Source: Manduca sexta (lineage: Eukaryota > Arthropoda > Insecta > Lepidoptera > Sphingidae). From it: a stretch of 64,000 bases of DNA. The stretch covers positions 10,037,245 to 10,101,244 of the forward strand of contig NC_051119.1 in NCBI RefSeq assembly GCF_014839805.1, written 5' to 3'. The notes below the pieces were generated by a model that had not been told where the DNA came from, did no database searches, and saw only the letters and a list, made by a program, of their open reading frames with translations. Shown piece after piece: positions 47,926 to 59,136 of this stretch. The position numbers were made by a program, and so were the translations under genes. Numbering within the stretch: position 1 is the first letter of the stretch; each line of letters starts with the position of its first letter.

Positions 47926-50900
47926 ATGATTATATTTACTGGGAACAGTCTAAATGAGAGACATCGAGAGTTGAACTCAAAAGTGAATCAAGCAGTAACA
48001 AATGGTGTGTCATTTGATAATGTCAAATTACAAAATGAGAAGACTGACATTGACAGACTGTTTAAAATAGACTTGGCAAACAAGAAAAAAAACATAGACT
48101 ACATTATCGAGACCCTCAAGTGCGGAGACAGCGTGTATATCACCAGAGCATTAAAATGTCAATGGCTTTATCAACAAGAGTATGCCCACATTATCAATCC
48201 AGATTACCTGGAACAGTGTGTCTTTCCAGAAATGCCATTTAAGATGAGAAGGAAATTTTTAAAGTTGATATCCCAGCACATGACGGACAGTGATCGAGCA
48301 GCTCTGTTCTGCTCTTACTGTATAAAAATGAAATTACCGGAAATAGCTCTCAAGTTTCTGTGGTATTCTCCAGAATCAAAGAAAGTAGAGGTGATTAAAG
48401 GCCACCATATATTTATCTCTGTCAAAGATATGGTAAACATTATTGGCGATTCATTCACTTTAGCTACAACTGTATTAGATGAAGTAAACAAATACGAGGT
48501 TTGTAATTTTCTAAAACTGTTGAGCTACCTGTATTCTGTGTCGGATGTTAAATATCTGGATCTCGTTGAGAAATATATGTTTAAACATGAATTAACTTGG
48601 CCATCGAATCAAAGGTTTGGATTGCGACTTTCTAAACATATAATGAACAACCACAAAAACAGGCTGTTTTGCCACACAAAACTGTACCTAAGCATGCTGA
48701 ATAGAAAAATGCTAGTAAAATGTAGCACAGCTGACGATGTAAAAAAATATGTTACAAATCTATATTTTTACACATTCTGGGACTTTTATAGGGAATATGA
48801 GTTTATACTAGAGGTAATTCCGCTAGAAACACGGCTACAATACCTAAAAGAGGTTTTCACTAAGCACTACCCAGGACAAGAATTTGAAATGAGTATGAAT
48901 TTTTATTATGCTGGTTTATACAAATTAATGACAAATGCAGAGAGAGAAGCTTGGGCCCTGGAACATGTAAAGTCTGGTCTTGAGCATTTTGGTCATGGTC
49001 AAGATTTTAAATGGTACGAGTTTGTATCGTTTGACAAAGCATTTGAGCCTCTCAAAAAATACATATTAATTGCTGCTAATGCTGACCTCAGGATCGATAT
49101 TGTCAATGTGCTAGTCATCAGCGCACAGTCAGACCGCGAATTAGAAAAGTTGTTTAATTATTACTATCAGAGATTCGTTAACGAAATGATAAGTAATAAA
49201 GAAAAGTTTATTGACAAAGTATTAAGTATCCATAGCTACCATAAATTCGATGAGAATTGCTGGCAGGCATTTAATAAAATATTACACAGCATGGATGTCT
49301 ACGATAATAAGAATGCCTATAGCTGCAGAGCAGAATATAAGTTAGTCGCAATAGTTTACGCTATCATTCACAAAATAGAACTACATGACGCTCTAAAGCA
49401 ACACATTGATGATGGATTGAATTTGTACTTATTTAAACAGCTAACTGACAAATTGACTGCAGAGGATGTTGAGATTGTCTATAATTACATAATTAATTAC
49501 TATTTAAAGAAAATAAATGAGTTCAATGTTGAAAACTATGATGAACACACTAAATTTGGTGTTAGAAAATATATACATAGTCTATTGGAACTAATGATTC
49601 GATATGATAAGCCTAAAAAGATATTCCAGATATAGTCATGAAATTCGTCGCACTAGACCGCGAGGAATACAAGTATAACAGTTTTTAGGGAAGAAGAAAT
49701 CCCCTTCACACAATTTGTCCTGGTGAAAGATTTAAAAAAAGATGCATCTATAGTAGTATCAAAAATTACATTACTCAACAAAAATCTTGAAAACAGAACG
49801 AGATTCAATCTTACTTATCTGCTCAGAAAGTTAAAGATTTACTTTTCTACCGATATTGCACTAAATTTTGTAGAATTATTCAATAAAATACTATCTACAG
49901 GTGAATTATGTGAAATAACTTACGATGCTGCCGTTTACGGAATATTTAATCTAGCAGAGTATGCAGATAGAGTTGGATTGGTTTCCAAATATGTTCCAAC
50001 TGAATCAAAAATAGACCATGTTGAGATTGAACGGAAAATACTGTACATCAGGAAAGCTATATGTAAATTTGTATGTTTGTCACGCCCTATCGTTCCTTTA
50101 TCAGAAACACAGAAGTATATAGTAGGTGACTATTTAAAGTTCTGTTTACCAATGTTTCAATCATATGCAGCTAATTTACAACCTGCTGTATTAAAGGAAT
50201 TTGTCAATTTCTTACTAAACTCGCCAACGTCCATTCAAAAACACGGCATACGCTTAGCGTTCCGGTCTTTCAGCATTCTTGATTTAAAAATAACAATGGT
50301 GGGTATTTGGAAGAAAATAAAATGTATCATTAAGGTTGGTAATGTACCAGCACATCTACCAAAAAATTGTAAATGATTTGAAAAACGAACTATATGACAC
50401 TCTCAAAGTGTTTACTTTGGATGTTCGTGAAGATGACGATGACCAATTGTTCATAGAAATGACAAAAACACAGCTTCCAAGTCATCTCTTAGGCGATCAT
50501 ATTTTATGTACGTGGCAGGTATTGAATACATTACCTGATAAAAAGATCTTGATTAACCGCAAGGCTGCAGTACTGAGGAACATGGCAGATCATCTTGAAT
50601 TAATGCAGCAAGATGTGGTTGAATCAATTGTATGCGAGCATATTACAATTATGTTAAAACAGGGACAATTGAAAGTGGAAAAGGATATAATCATAAAAGA
50701 TTTCTTCAACGCTAAATGGAATCTGACTGCAAGATATCTCATGTATCTACCGAGCCAGGAAGTTTTGGAACGTAAATTGAAGATAGTCGAAACTTTAGTC
50801 AAAGAATCTATAAACTTGTGGAAGTCTGAAAAAGTAAATAAGTATGTTTTTCAGGGATTTTTGGTTCGTTTTGTTGAGATCCTTGGGAGTAAAATATGTT

Positions 50901-51484
50901 ACCACGATTCAACCTACTGCTTACACGGAGTTGTGTTACTAAAACAAGTATTGAAAGATTTACTAGAAGCGGTGCCGCTAGTAGAGATATATGACACAAT
51001 ATGGGATTTACGGTTGACTATCATTGCCGCAAATACTATAGTTGATGCACGACGTACCTTGGCCGAACAAGGCGATTCTAGTAACTTTGTGACATTTGAA
51101 CAGTACATTGACAACTTTGCTAAAGAATTTGCAAGATTATTTAATGAATTTATAGAGGAAAATAAGTGTTACACATTAGCATTTAGGACAATCGCCAACA
51201 TTTTGGTAACATCTTTCCGCAGTTTAATATCTCATGGGCCCTTCGAAGTTAAAGAAGAGTTTGCCAAAGAGGAGTATATGTTTACTGCAATAAGCTCCAG
51301 ATTGGTCGAAATAGAAAAATATGAAACTTATAAATTCGCTTTAGAAATATTCCCAAAAGGAGCAAGATATTCGCATACACAAAACATGATAATAGATAAA
51401 ATTAAATCCTTCGACAACAACAACATCAGATACCATTGCTACAAGTCTGAAGTTGATATGAATAAATATACGATATTGGGTTGA
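47926..51484 (+). CDS. Unknown large helical-repeat protein (unit B), about 1,180 codons, frame-interrupted
   Basis: I do not recognise this family. The chosen ATG (47926) follows a splice acceptor and equals the start of the paralogue at 38239; an in-frame ATG at 47893 lies before the acceptor. The protein opens MIIFTGNSLNERHREL and is rich in Leu, Lys, Ile, Tyr with regularly spaced amphipathic helices; no signal peptide, membrane segment or catalytic motif is evident. It looks like an alpha-solenoid. Frame 1 covers 47926-49628. A compensating pair of indels shifts 49629-49686 and restores the frame. At 50299-50350 a 52-nt GT...AG stretch can be an intron joining ATG to CACATCTAC in frame. 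The last part runs 50351-51484 and stops at TGA. Either a gene with sequence errors or a young pseudogene. Confidence 0.6.
50299..50350 (+). other. Candidate 52-nt intron in the unit-B gene
   Basis: Starts GTGGGTATTTGG and ends GGTTGGTAATGTACCAG. Its removal joins DLKITM to HIYQKIVNDLKNEL without a frame break. Length 52 (one more than a multiple of three) matches the frame difference between the two flanking open frames. Confidence 0.5.
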
Positions 51485-51834
51485 ACTGGCTAACGAAATT
51501 TATTAACTATATATTTGTTAAATAGATTGGTTATACATACAGGTTAATTTTGAAATTTTGTTACTAAATGAAACCATATACTTACCTACTTGGAAATAAC
51601 ACATAATAAAAAAATAATTATAAGTTTCGAACAAAATAAAATAAATAAATATTGCTAAAAGTAATTTTAATTTTATGCGTCCTAATGCCAGTACTACCAC
51701 TCTAAGAGAATTCGTCGTAGCGACTACGTCATACTTTTAGTCAGAAATACACTCACGCACACGTCATATTCGTATTAAACTACAAAATGATCAAAAAATC
51801 AGAAATGTAAAACCAATATTTTGGTGAAAATATT
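51485..51834. other. 3' flank of unit-B gene
   Basis: AT-rich; AATAAA-like hexamers cluster near 51634-51650 (AAAATAAAATAAATAAAT) and are candidate polyadenylation signals. Confidence 0.4.
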
Positions 51835-52445
51835 CTTTATTAAAACGAAAAAGACGATTAAGACGAAAAGATTGGATTTCCGATTATACCTGGAAACTTA
51901 TAGAATGCCAGAGTTCTTTAAACGAACAAGGTCTCAATAACAGTTCAAATATGACTCAATATCTAAAATTGCATAACGAAGTAAAGAAAGCATGTAGGCG
52001 GGACAAGGACAACTTTATTGATTTGTCTTTTAGATTTTTCTATACGCATCAGAGACCTGAACGATTCCGCAATGCTGAGCTGGATCGATGCTTTCGAAAT
52101 GTTTTGTTGGCGTCGCCTCTTACGTATACCTTGGACAGCTATGCGAACAAATAAATCAATACTGGATGAACTTCGTATACACACTCGACTCTCGACACTC
52201 TGCAGGAAACGCACTCCTTTTTTTCTTAGGACACATAGCTCGCAAAACCGACAGCCTCGAAAAAATAATATTGATGGGAAAAGTAGAAAGTAAGCGCCCT
52301 CGTGGGATCACCGGCTAAATGGAGTGAACAAACCACTAAACCTTTGCAACTCGAGTTGCACGATGCAATTCACGCCGCCTATGATAGAGCCAGATGGAGG
52401 GCGCTTTAGACTCTAGACCCGGCCTCCTGCGGTCCCAATCCTCAG
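51835..52445 (+). mobile_element. Internally deleted LINE (endonuclease-reverse transcriptase type)
   Basis: The frame from about 51845 reads KRRLRRKDWISDYTWKLIE, then YLKLHNEVKKACRRDKDNF, which is the segment upstream of the RT core in lepidopteran RTE-like elements. It joins directly to the C-terminal part in other frames: SWIDAFEMFCWRRLLRIPWT, TNKSILDELRIHTRLST, HIARKTDSLEK, KRPRG, LHDAIHAAYDRARWRAL and a stop. The RT catalytic core is missing, so the copy is internally deleted and frameshifted. A 3' tail with GGAACGACAGGATGGATGG follows. Confidence 0.75.
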
Positions 52446-52768
52446 CTTTGAGGGAACGACAGGATGGATGGATTCGTTATTAATGAATGACTTTTGGCGC
52501 AATGCCAGTAAAGCTGAAGATGAGATAATGAGTATGTGGTTTCATTTAGTAACGCAATGTTAAAATGACCCTGTATAGTGTAGATCGTATTGTAAACATT
52601 TTATATTTTAAATAAACTCTTTTGAAAGTAACTTGTTTTGTCGTTTGTTTTTTTTTTCGGATTTGAGAAAGATGAACGTAATGGAAACAATTCCTCGAAG
52701 AGGTTTTCGCAAACAGATGAGAAATGCAATTTACTAATAAAGCTCTCTGAATATCATATTCATATTAA
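52446..52768. other. Spacer, nothing recognised
   Basis: AT-rich sequence between the LINE tail and the next TIR element, with no coding or structural signal seen. Confidence 0.35.
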
Positions 52769-54326
52769 TAGGGTATCATACTCTTTTTTGAAAAATGTCT
52801 CAAATTAATCTTAAGGTGATAAAATACCACTAGAAATTTTATAAAAAAATATTCAATCAATAAGTGCCATTACAATACTTTTAAATATTACATTTCAAAT
52901 TTTCCCGCCACGTTGCTGACGTCATCACTACAGTAAACATCAAGTAACAACGCTGTGTATGGGCACAGAGTTCAGGGAAAGCGGAAATTATTACAATTAA
53001 AATGAACTACTATCCTTATCATTAGTGTAGGTATTGTTCCTGAATCTAAGAATACTAGTGCAAAAACGCCGAACAAATTGTGGATTCAAGTGGCAACTGA
53101 TATAACTATAAGGAAAAATTGGTTACAACTTACGAGAAGAGATCCAAAGGAGACGGGCGAAACTTCATAGAACCTTGGGCTTGGTGTTACAGAGATGATT
53201 TATGCATTATTTTATAGGAATAATAGAACCATTTCTAAATTAGAAAAAAAATCTGTCTACAATGGGAGTAAAGAAATAATCGTTATAGAATATAGCGTAA
53301 AAAAACACTTTTCTGTGAATATCTTTGTGTTTACCCGATAGCACAAGATGTTCACAGTACCTAATTATTGTCCATTTGATTGCCGTGTTGACTAATGAAC
53401 AGCTGGCTTAGATAATAACCAGAATTGAAATGATCGTATGGGATAGACGAGGACCGATATAAAGGTACTTATCGCAAGATGAAACTAAGTGTAGGTTGCA
53501 TATCTTCTTTTATCTACTCCTTCATGGAATCAGGCATGAGTTTATACTGTTTTTATATTATTGAAAGAACTATTTCGTTTTCAATTGGAAGAATTCCTTT
53601 AGTGTTACAACGCCATGTAGCTATGCCACAATTAACACAATGGTGTTGGTGGTTCATTGTTACTTTTTGAAATCCGGTAGAACAAGCAAAATCAGTCGAG
53701 CAAGCAAGAAATCAAAGTCGTTTGTTGAATAAGCGTGGGTAGTTCATTAAAGCAGCAATCGTCAAAATATTCTCGAAAAGCCGTAGTCGTTAAAATAAAA
53801 ATGTCAAACCAAAAACATTCACTTGCGCAGAAGTACAGAAAGCGAATAACAATAATAATATACATTAATAAAAGACAGCCTGATATTCCCGATACCGAAA
53901 GTCAGTTACTTATTCATAATAAAAAATATTTTATTTTCCTATTGTAATACAATCTAATATTCTTTAATGGCTGATATAAAAATAAAAGAAGAATATTGAT
54001 AAATGTTTCATAAGTGTACAGTCAAGCCCAATTTCGCCCGTCTCCTTTATTGTCCGAAAAAATTGTAAGTAAGTATATTTCGATAATTTAGAAATAGTAA
54101 ACGCGTATTTACACTTCAAGCAGTTTACTACCTTGATGACGTCATGTCATGGCGGCACACGTTTCGCATCTTTGTAAAACAGATAAAAAAAGTCAAAACT
54201 TTGAATTGAATTTAAAAATTTATTTATAATTTTATGAACTGAAACTACTATTTTCCGATTGCCTTTTGATGAAACTATCTTATTTATGTAATTTTGTTTT
54301 TTTCTCACATACACTAAAATACCCTA
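52769..54326. mobile_element. THAP-related TIR element, decayed
   Basis: Ends carry TAGGGTAT in inverted orientation (52769 and, reversed, 54319-54326). Subterminal inverted pieces include GACGTCAT near 52919 and ATGACGTCAT near 54136, and GGAGACGGGCGAAA at about 53150 with its reverse complement near 54034. Inside, 53060-53170 reads KTPNKLWIQVATD then IRKNWLQLTRRDPKE, similar to the middle of a THAP domain. Other short open frames (53479-53947) are not recognised. No clear target duplication. Confidence 0.5.
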
Positions 54327-54475
54327 TTACATTGACTTATAAAGAAAAATAGTAAAATGTTCACCCGCAACAAGATTCGGATCTTTACCACATCTTTATC
54401 AACCGCAACCTCTACGTGGACAGCAATATGCCGGCCATCAGTTTGTATCAGTGTTTAGTACAAAGTATTATTTGG

Positions 54476-54695
54476 TATTCCACTGTGTTCCTCATCCTGA
54501 GACATTAGATGTTTAAGTCTTATTATGTCCAGTAGTTACACTGGCTACAATGTTCTTCAACGCGAGACATAACAGTGAATGCAAACTGCTGCTTGGCGGC
54601 AGAAATAAACATTGCGGTGGTACATACCCAGGCGTGCTTTCACATATGGGAGACCTACCACCAGTAGTAACCAAATTAAATTTAGATTAAGGGTT
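54476..54695. repeat. Dispersed repeat, probable non-LTR 3' end
   Basis: Contains TTGGTATTCCACTGTG, TTATTATGTCCAGTAGTTAC, CTGCTGCTTGGCGGCAGAAA and GGAGACCTACCACCAGTAG. I know this as a common lepidopteran interspersed repeat; the parent element is not certain. It is cut by the second N gap. Confidence 0.55.
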
Positions 54696-54699
54696 ATTA

Positions 54700-55199
54700 N
54701 NNNNNNNNNNNNNNNNNNNNNNNNNNNNNNNNNNNNNNNNNNNNNNNNNNNNNNNNNNNNNNNNNNNNNNNNNNNNNNNNNNNNNNNNNNNNNNNNNNNN
54801 NNNNNNNNNNNNNNNNNNNNNNNNNNNNNNNNNNNNNNNNNNNNNNNNNNNNNNNNNNNNNNNNNNNNNNNNNNNNNNNNNNNNNNNNNNNNNNNNNNNN
54901 NNNNNNNNNNNNNNNNNNNNNNNNNNNNNNNNNNNNNNNNNNNNNNNNNNNNNNNNNNNNNNNNNNNNNNNNNNNNNNNNNNNNNNNNNNNNNNNNNNNN
55001 NNNNNNNNNNNNNNNNNNNNNNNNNNNNNNNNNNNNNNNNNNNNNNNNNNNNNNNNNNNNNNNNNNNNNNNNNNNNNNNNNNNNNNNNNNNNNNNNNNNN
55101 NNNNNNNNNNNNNNNNNNNNNNNNNNNNNNNNNNNNNNNNNNNNNNNNNNNNNNNNNNNNNNNNNNNNNNNNNNNNNNNNNNNNNNNNNNNNNNNNNNN
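54700..55199. other. Assembly gap, 500 N
   Basis: Exactly 500 N. It removes the outer end of the left arm of the Penelope inverted repeat. Confidence 0.98.
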
Positions 55200-55299
55200 A
55201 GACATATTAAATTAGTCAAAACAACACGGTTTTACTCACGTATAAAAGTAGTCGGAATCGCCGACCAGTTTCGACCTATTAAGTAGGTCATCCTCAGGG

Positions 55300-57868
55300 G
55301 CGAGTGCTAAGAGGACGTCGCGTCGCGGTGGCCTCGATCGTCAGCCACCCGCGCCCGCGCCGCCGCCCGCCTAGCGGCACGTAAAGCACGGCTCGAAGAT
55401 TGGGGTGGGGGTGGTTCAGAGGGTTCCGAAGATGTCACATCTGTTTGATCATGTGCAGCTACCGGTGCATGTAGAACACTTTGTGTGTACTGAACTGACT
55501 GTGTCACATCCTCGTGTAGGCCTGTTAGTGTATTTATGTACGGTTTGAAGAATCGGTCTCAAGTAGTCGGCAACGTCCAGCCTACGTCACGATTGAAATT
55601 CGGACGTTTGTTGATTTCTATGGCCTCACGTATTTTACGCGGCCGAAAGACTTTTCTATAGCCAATACTTTGGTCTTATCAAAACGGATGTAATGGGAAA
55701 CGTCCGAATCCAATGCATGCTCGGCGATCGCAGAGCCGTTCCCGTCCAATTTCTTCAAACACCGAATGTGTTCAGTCAATCTAGTAGCCACGTTGCGTCC
55801 TGTTTCACCTATGTAGCTTTTGCCGCAGTCGCAAGGCACCATGTATACACCCGGCACATTCAGTGGGTCACTGTCCTTAGGAGAGCGCATTAAATTCTTA
55901 TCTTCGCAAAGGGCCGGAAAATGGTCTTAATGTTGTATTGCCGGCGTAGTAAATGACCTATTTTGTCTGTAATGCCTTTAACGAAGGGTAGAAATGCTAG
56001 CGCTCTATCCACAGACGTACCGCGTTCTGCTGTATTTTCACTAACCCGCAGACTCTGTCTCCAGCTATAACCATTTGACTCCAACACTTGCTTGACGTGC
56101 ATCAGCTCCTCGTTAATGTGTTGGGGATCACATTAAACGTAGGGCCTCTATGGATCAATGTCCGTGGACGAAGAAGCCAAATGAGCCGGATGGTGGTGCG
56201 AGTCGGCCCCTAAGTATCGGTCTGTGTGTGTAGGTTTTCGATAAACCGTATGCGTGAGATTCCCGTCGGGTTTTATAACCAATACGTCAAGGAAAGCTAG
56301 AGCGCCATCCCTTCTTGCTCGATGGTAAAACGATTTTGGGTGTATCTTATTCAAATGAACAAGAAAGGGCATCACACTATTCTTGTGCAAGATGGCAAAA
56401 CATCATCCACATATCGCCACCAGAATCTCGGTTTATCTTCCGTCGTACTGAGAGCTCTTTCTTCAAACCACTCCATGAAAATATTTGCCACCACTGAGCT
56501 ATGGGAGAACCCATCGCTACACCATCCATCTGTAGTAGTATTCGCCACGCCAGACGAAGAAACCGCTCTTCAGACAGTATTCTATGATACCTACAACGGT
56601 AGGTAAGCCTGCATTCTTAATCAGGTCATCTATTCTATGTAGTGCGTCCTCTACCGGTACATTTGTAAACAACGAAGTAACGTCGAAGCTCACTATTAGT
56701 TCTTCGTCTCAGCCCCACATTAGCCAACTGTTGGATGAAGTGCGTTGAGTCCTTTATGTAACCCGCCGTTTTTCCAGTCAAAGGTTGGTATACCGACATA
56801 TACCTGGAGGTCTTGTAAGTAGGTGAGTCTATTTGGCTGACTATCGGTCGCAAGGGCCAGTTGGGTTTGTGGATTTTAGCAAAACCATAGATTTTGGAGC
56901 GGTGGGGGTTTTGTGACGTAGTGTCTTCTAAGTGAGTCATCCGGACTTGAGCGTAACAAACTATCTAAACCGGAAGTCACGCGAGCGGTAGGGTTGTAAT
57001 TAACCTTTTATAAATACATTCATCCCTGACCAGCCTCCTGTGAGCTTCTTTTCATGCCGTGTCCATCATGACAGTAGCGTTGCCCCTTTGTCCGCAAGTA
57101 ACAACAAAAAGAGATGAGTCATTACGTAAGTCTTTGAGCTGTAAACTCTCGTTTTGACATATTAGGTTTCGGTAACTTGACTTACGGCATGACTGGATGA
57201 CACATCTTGTCTCAAACACTCAGCATCTTGATCTGGAATTTTGTTGTGCGTAGCGATCGTTTCTTCTATGCCAGCGATAATTGCCTCCACTGGTATTTTC
57301 CCGCGGAGTCGGTGCGAAATTCAGACCTTTTATGAGCGCCGCTTGCGTCGTAGGTGTTATTGGCCTTGAAGATAGGTTCACAACCAACTTTCATTCTCAC
57401 GAGAACAAGTTCTTTGTTTCAAACATTGCTCATCGTTTTTAATTAGGCGTGTGAATTTTCCCAGTTGTCTGTGTTCCATCTTCCTCTTCTGTGTTTGAGA
57501 CCTGCTGAAGGTCATTGAGTCCAAAATATTCCACAAATCAGTACGCAGGAAACTCGATAGCTTCAGATGAAGGGTATATAGCTCCATATTTATATTGGCG
57601 ATTTTACGGCGATGATCACGCAGTACCCGCACTATTAATTTCTTGTGTACCGCCTCAAAGAATCTTTCGTAACCGTAATGCATTTTACCGGATTCACGCG
57701 CATAAATTTCGGCACTATACCACTATCACGGCACTTCTGCACATATTGGATGCTGCACTCGGAGTCTATTGCGTTTCATTCTAAGCCGCACAAAACGCTT
57801 CACTTCACTTTGCCGTACCTCACCGTAAAGGTTAGCAATAATATTATTAAAACTTACGCGAGACATAT
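55300..57868 (-). pseudogene. Penelope-like element, full-length but frameshifted copy (left arm)
   Basis: Reverse-strand copy of 59137-61728 with many single-base indels, so only short frame pieces remain. Recognisable parts are SKIYGFAKIHKPNWPLRP with PIVSQIDSPTYKTSRYM (about 56880-56800), HNSVMPFLVHLNK-type text near 56390, and the GIY-YIG motif VPGVYMVPCDCGKSYIGETG (55870-55800). Many indels are in homopolymers (for example CAAGAAGGG against CAAGAAAGGG in the other arm). A reading error in a hard-to-assemble palindrome is therefore as likely as decay. Confidence 0.75.
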
Positions 57869-57876
57869 TAAATTAG

Positions 57877-58437
57877 TCAAAACAACACGGTTTTACTCAC
57901 GTATAAAGTAGTCGCAAAATCGCCGACCAGTTTCGACCTATTAAGCAGGTCATCCTCAGGGGCGAGTGCTAAGAGGACGTCGCGTCGCGGAGGCCTCTCG
58001 ATCACTGTCAGCCACCCGCGCCCGCGCCGCCGCCGCCTAGCGGCACGTAAGCACGCTCGAAGATGGGGTGGGGGTTCAGAGGGTTCCGAAGATGTCACAT
58101 CTGTTTGATCATGTGCAGCTACCGGTGCATGTAGAACACTTGTGTGTACTGAACTGACTGTGTCACATCCTCGTGTAGGCCTGTTAGTGTATTTATGTAC
58201 GGTTTGAAGAATCGGTCTCCAAGTAGTCGGCAACGTCCAGCCTACGTCACGATTGAAATTCGGACGTTTGTTGATTTCTATGGCCTCACGTATTTTACGC
58301 GGGCCGAAAGACTTTCTATAGCCAATACTTTGGTCTTATCAAAACGGATGTAATGGGAAACGTCCGAATCCAATGCATGCTCGGCGATCGCAGAGCCGTT
58401 CCCGTCCAATTTCTTCAAACACCGAATGTGTTTAAAT
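57877..58437 (-). mobile_element. Penelope-like element, 5'-truncated partial copy (left arm)
   Basis: Minus-strand 3' part of the element, starting inside the GIY-YIG domain at the inversion axis and ending with the terminal sequence GGTCGAAACTGGTCGGCGAT at about 57945-57920. It leads directly into the full copy. Confidence 0.75.
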
Positions 58438-58443
58438 TAAACC

Positions 58444-59136
58444 GGAATTTAATGCGCTCTCCTAAGGACAGTGACCCACTGAATGTGCCGGGTGTATACA
58501 TGGTGCCTTGCGACTGCGGCAAAAGCTACATAGGTGAAACAGGACGCAACGTGGCTACTAGATTGACTGAACACATTCGGTGTTTGAAGAAATTGACGGG
58601 AACGGCTCTGCGATCGCCGAGCATGCATTGATTCGGACGTTTCCCATTACATCCGTTTTGATAAGACCAAAGTATTGGCTATAGAAAGTCTTTCGGCCCG
58701 CGTAAAATACGTGAGGCCATAGAAATCAACAAACGTCCGAATTTCAATCGTGACGTAGGCTGGACGTTGCCGACTACTTGGAGACCGATTCTTCAAACCG
58801 TACATAAATACACTAACAGGCCTACACGAGGATGTGACACAGTCAGTTCAGTACACACAAGTGTTCTACATGCACCGGTAGCTGCACATGATCAAACAGA
58901 TGTGACATCTTCGGAACCCTCCTGAACCACCCCCACCCCACCCGAGCTGTGTTTACGTGCCGCTAGGCGGGCGCGGTGCGGGCGCGGGTGGCTGACAGTG
59001 ATCGAGGAGGCCTCCGCGACGCGACGTCCTCTTAGCACTCGCCCCTGAGGATGACCTACTTAATAGGTCGAAACTGGTCGGCGATTCCGACTACTTTTAT
59101 ACGTGAGTAAAACCGTGTTGTTTTGACTAATTTAAT
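58444..59136 (+). mobile_element. Penelope-like element, 5'-truncated partial copy (right arm, pseudo-LTR)
   Basis: Begins GGAATTTAATGCGCTCTCC, matching 61120 of the full copy. It encodes VPGVYMVPCDCGKSYIGETG and the following helix with its His residues, then frameshifts. It ends with the 3' sequence that includes AATAGGTCGAAACTGGTCGG and runs into the ATG of the full copy at 59137. Confidence 0.78.
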
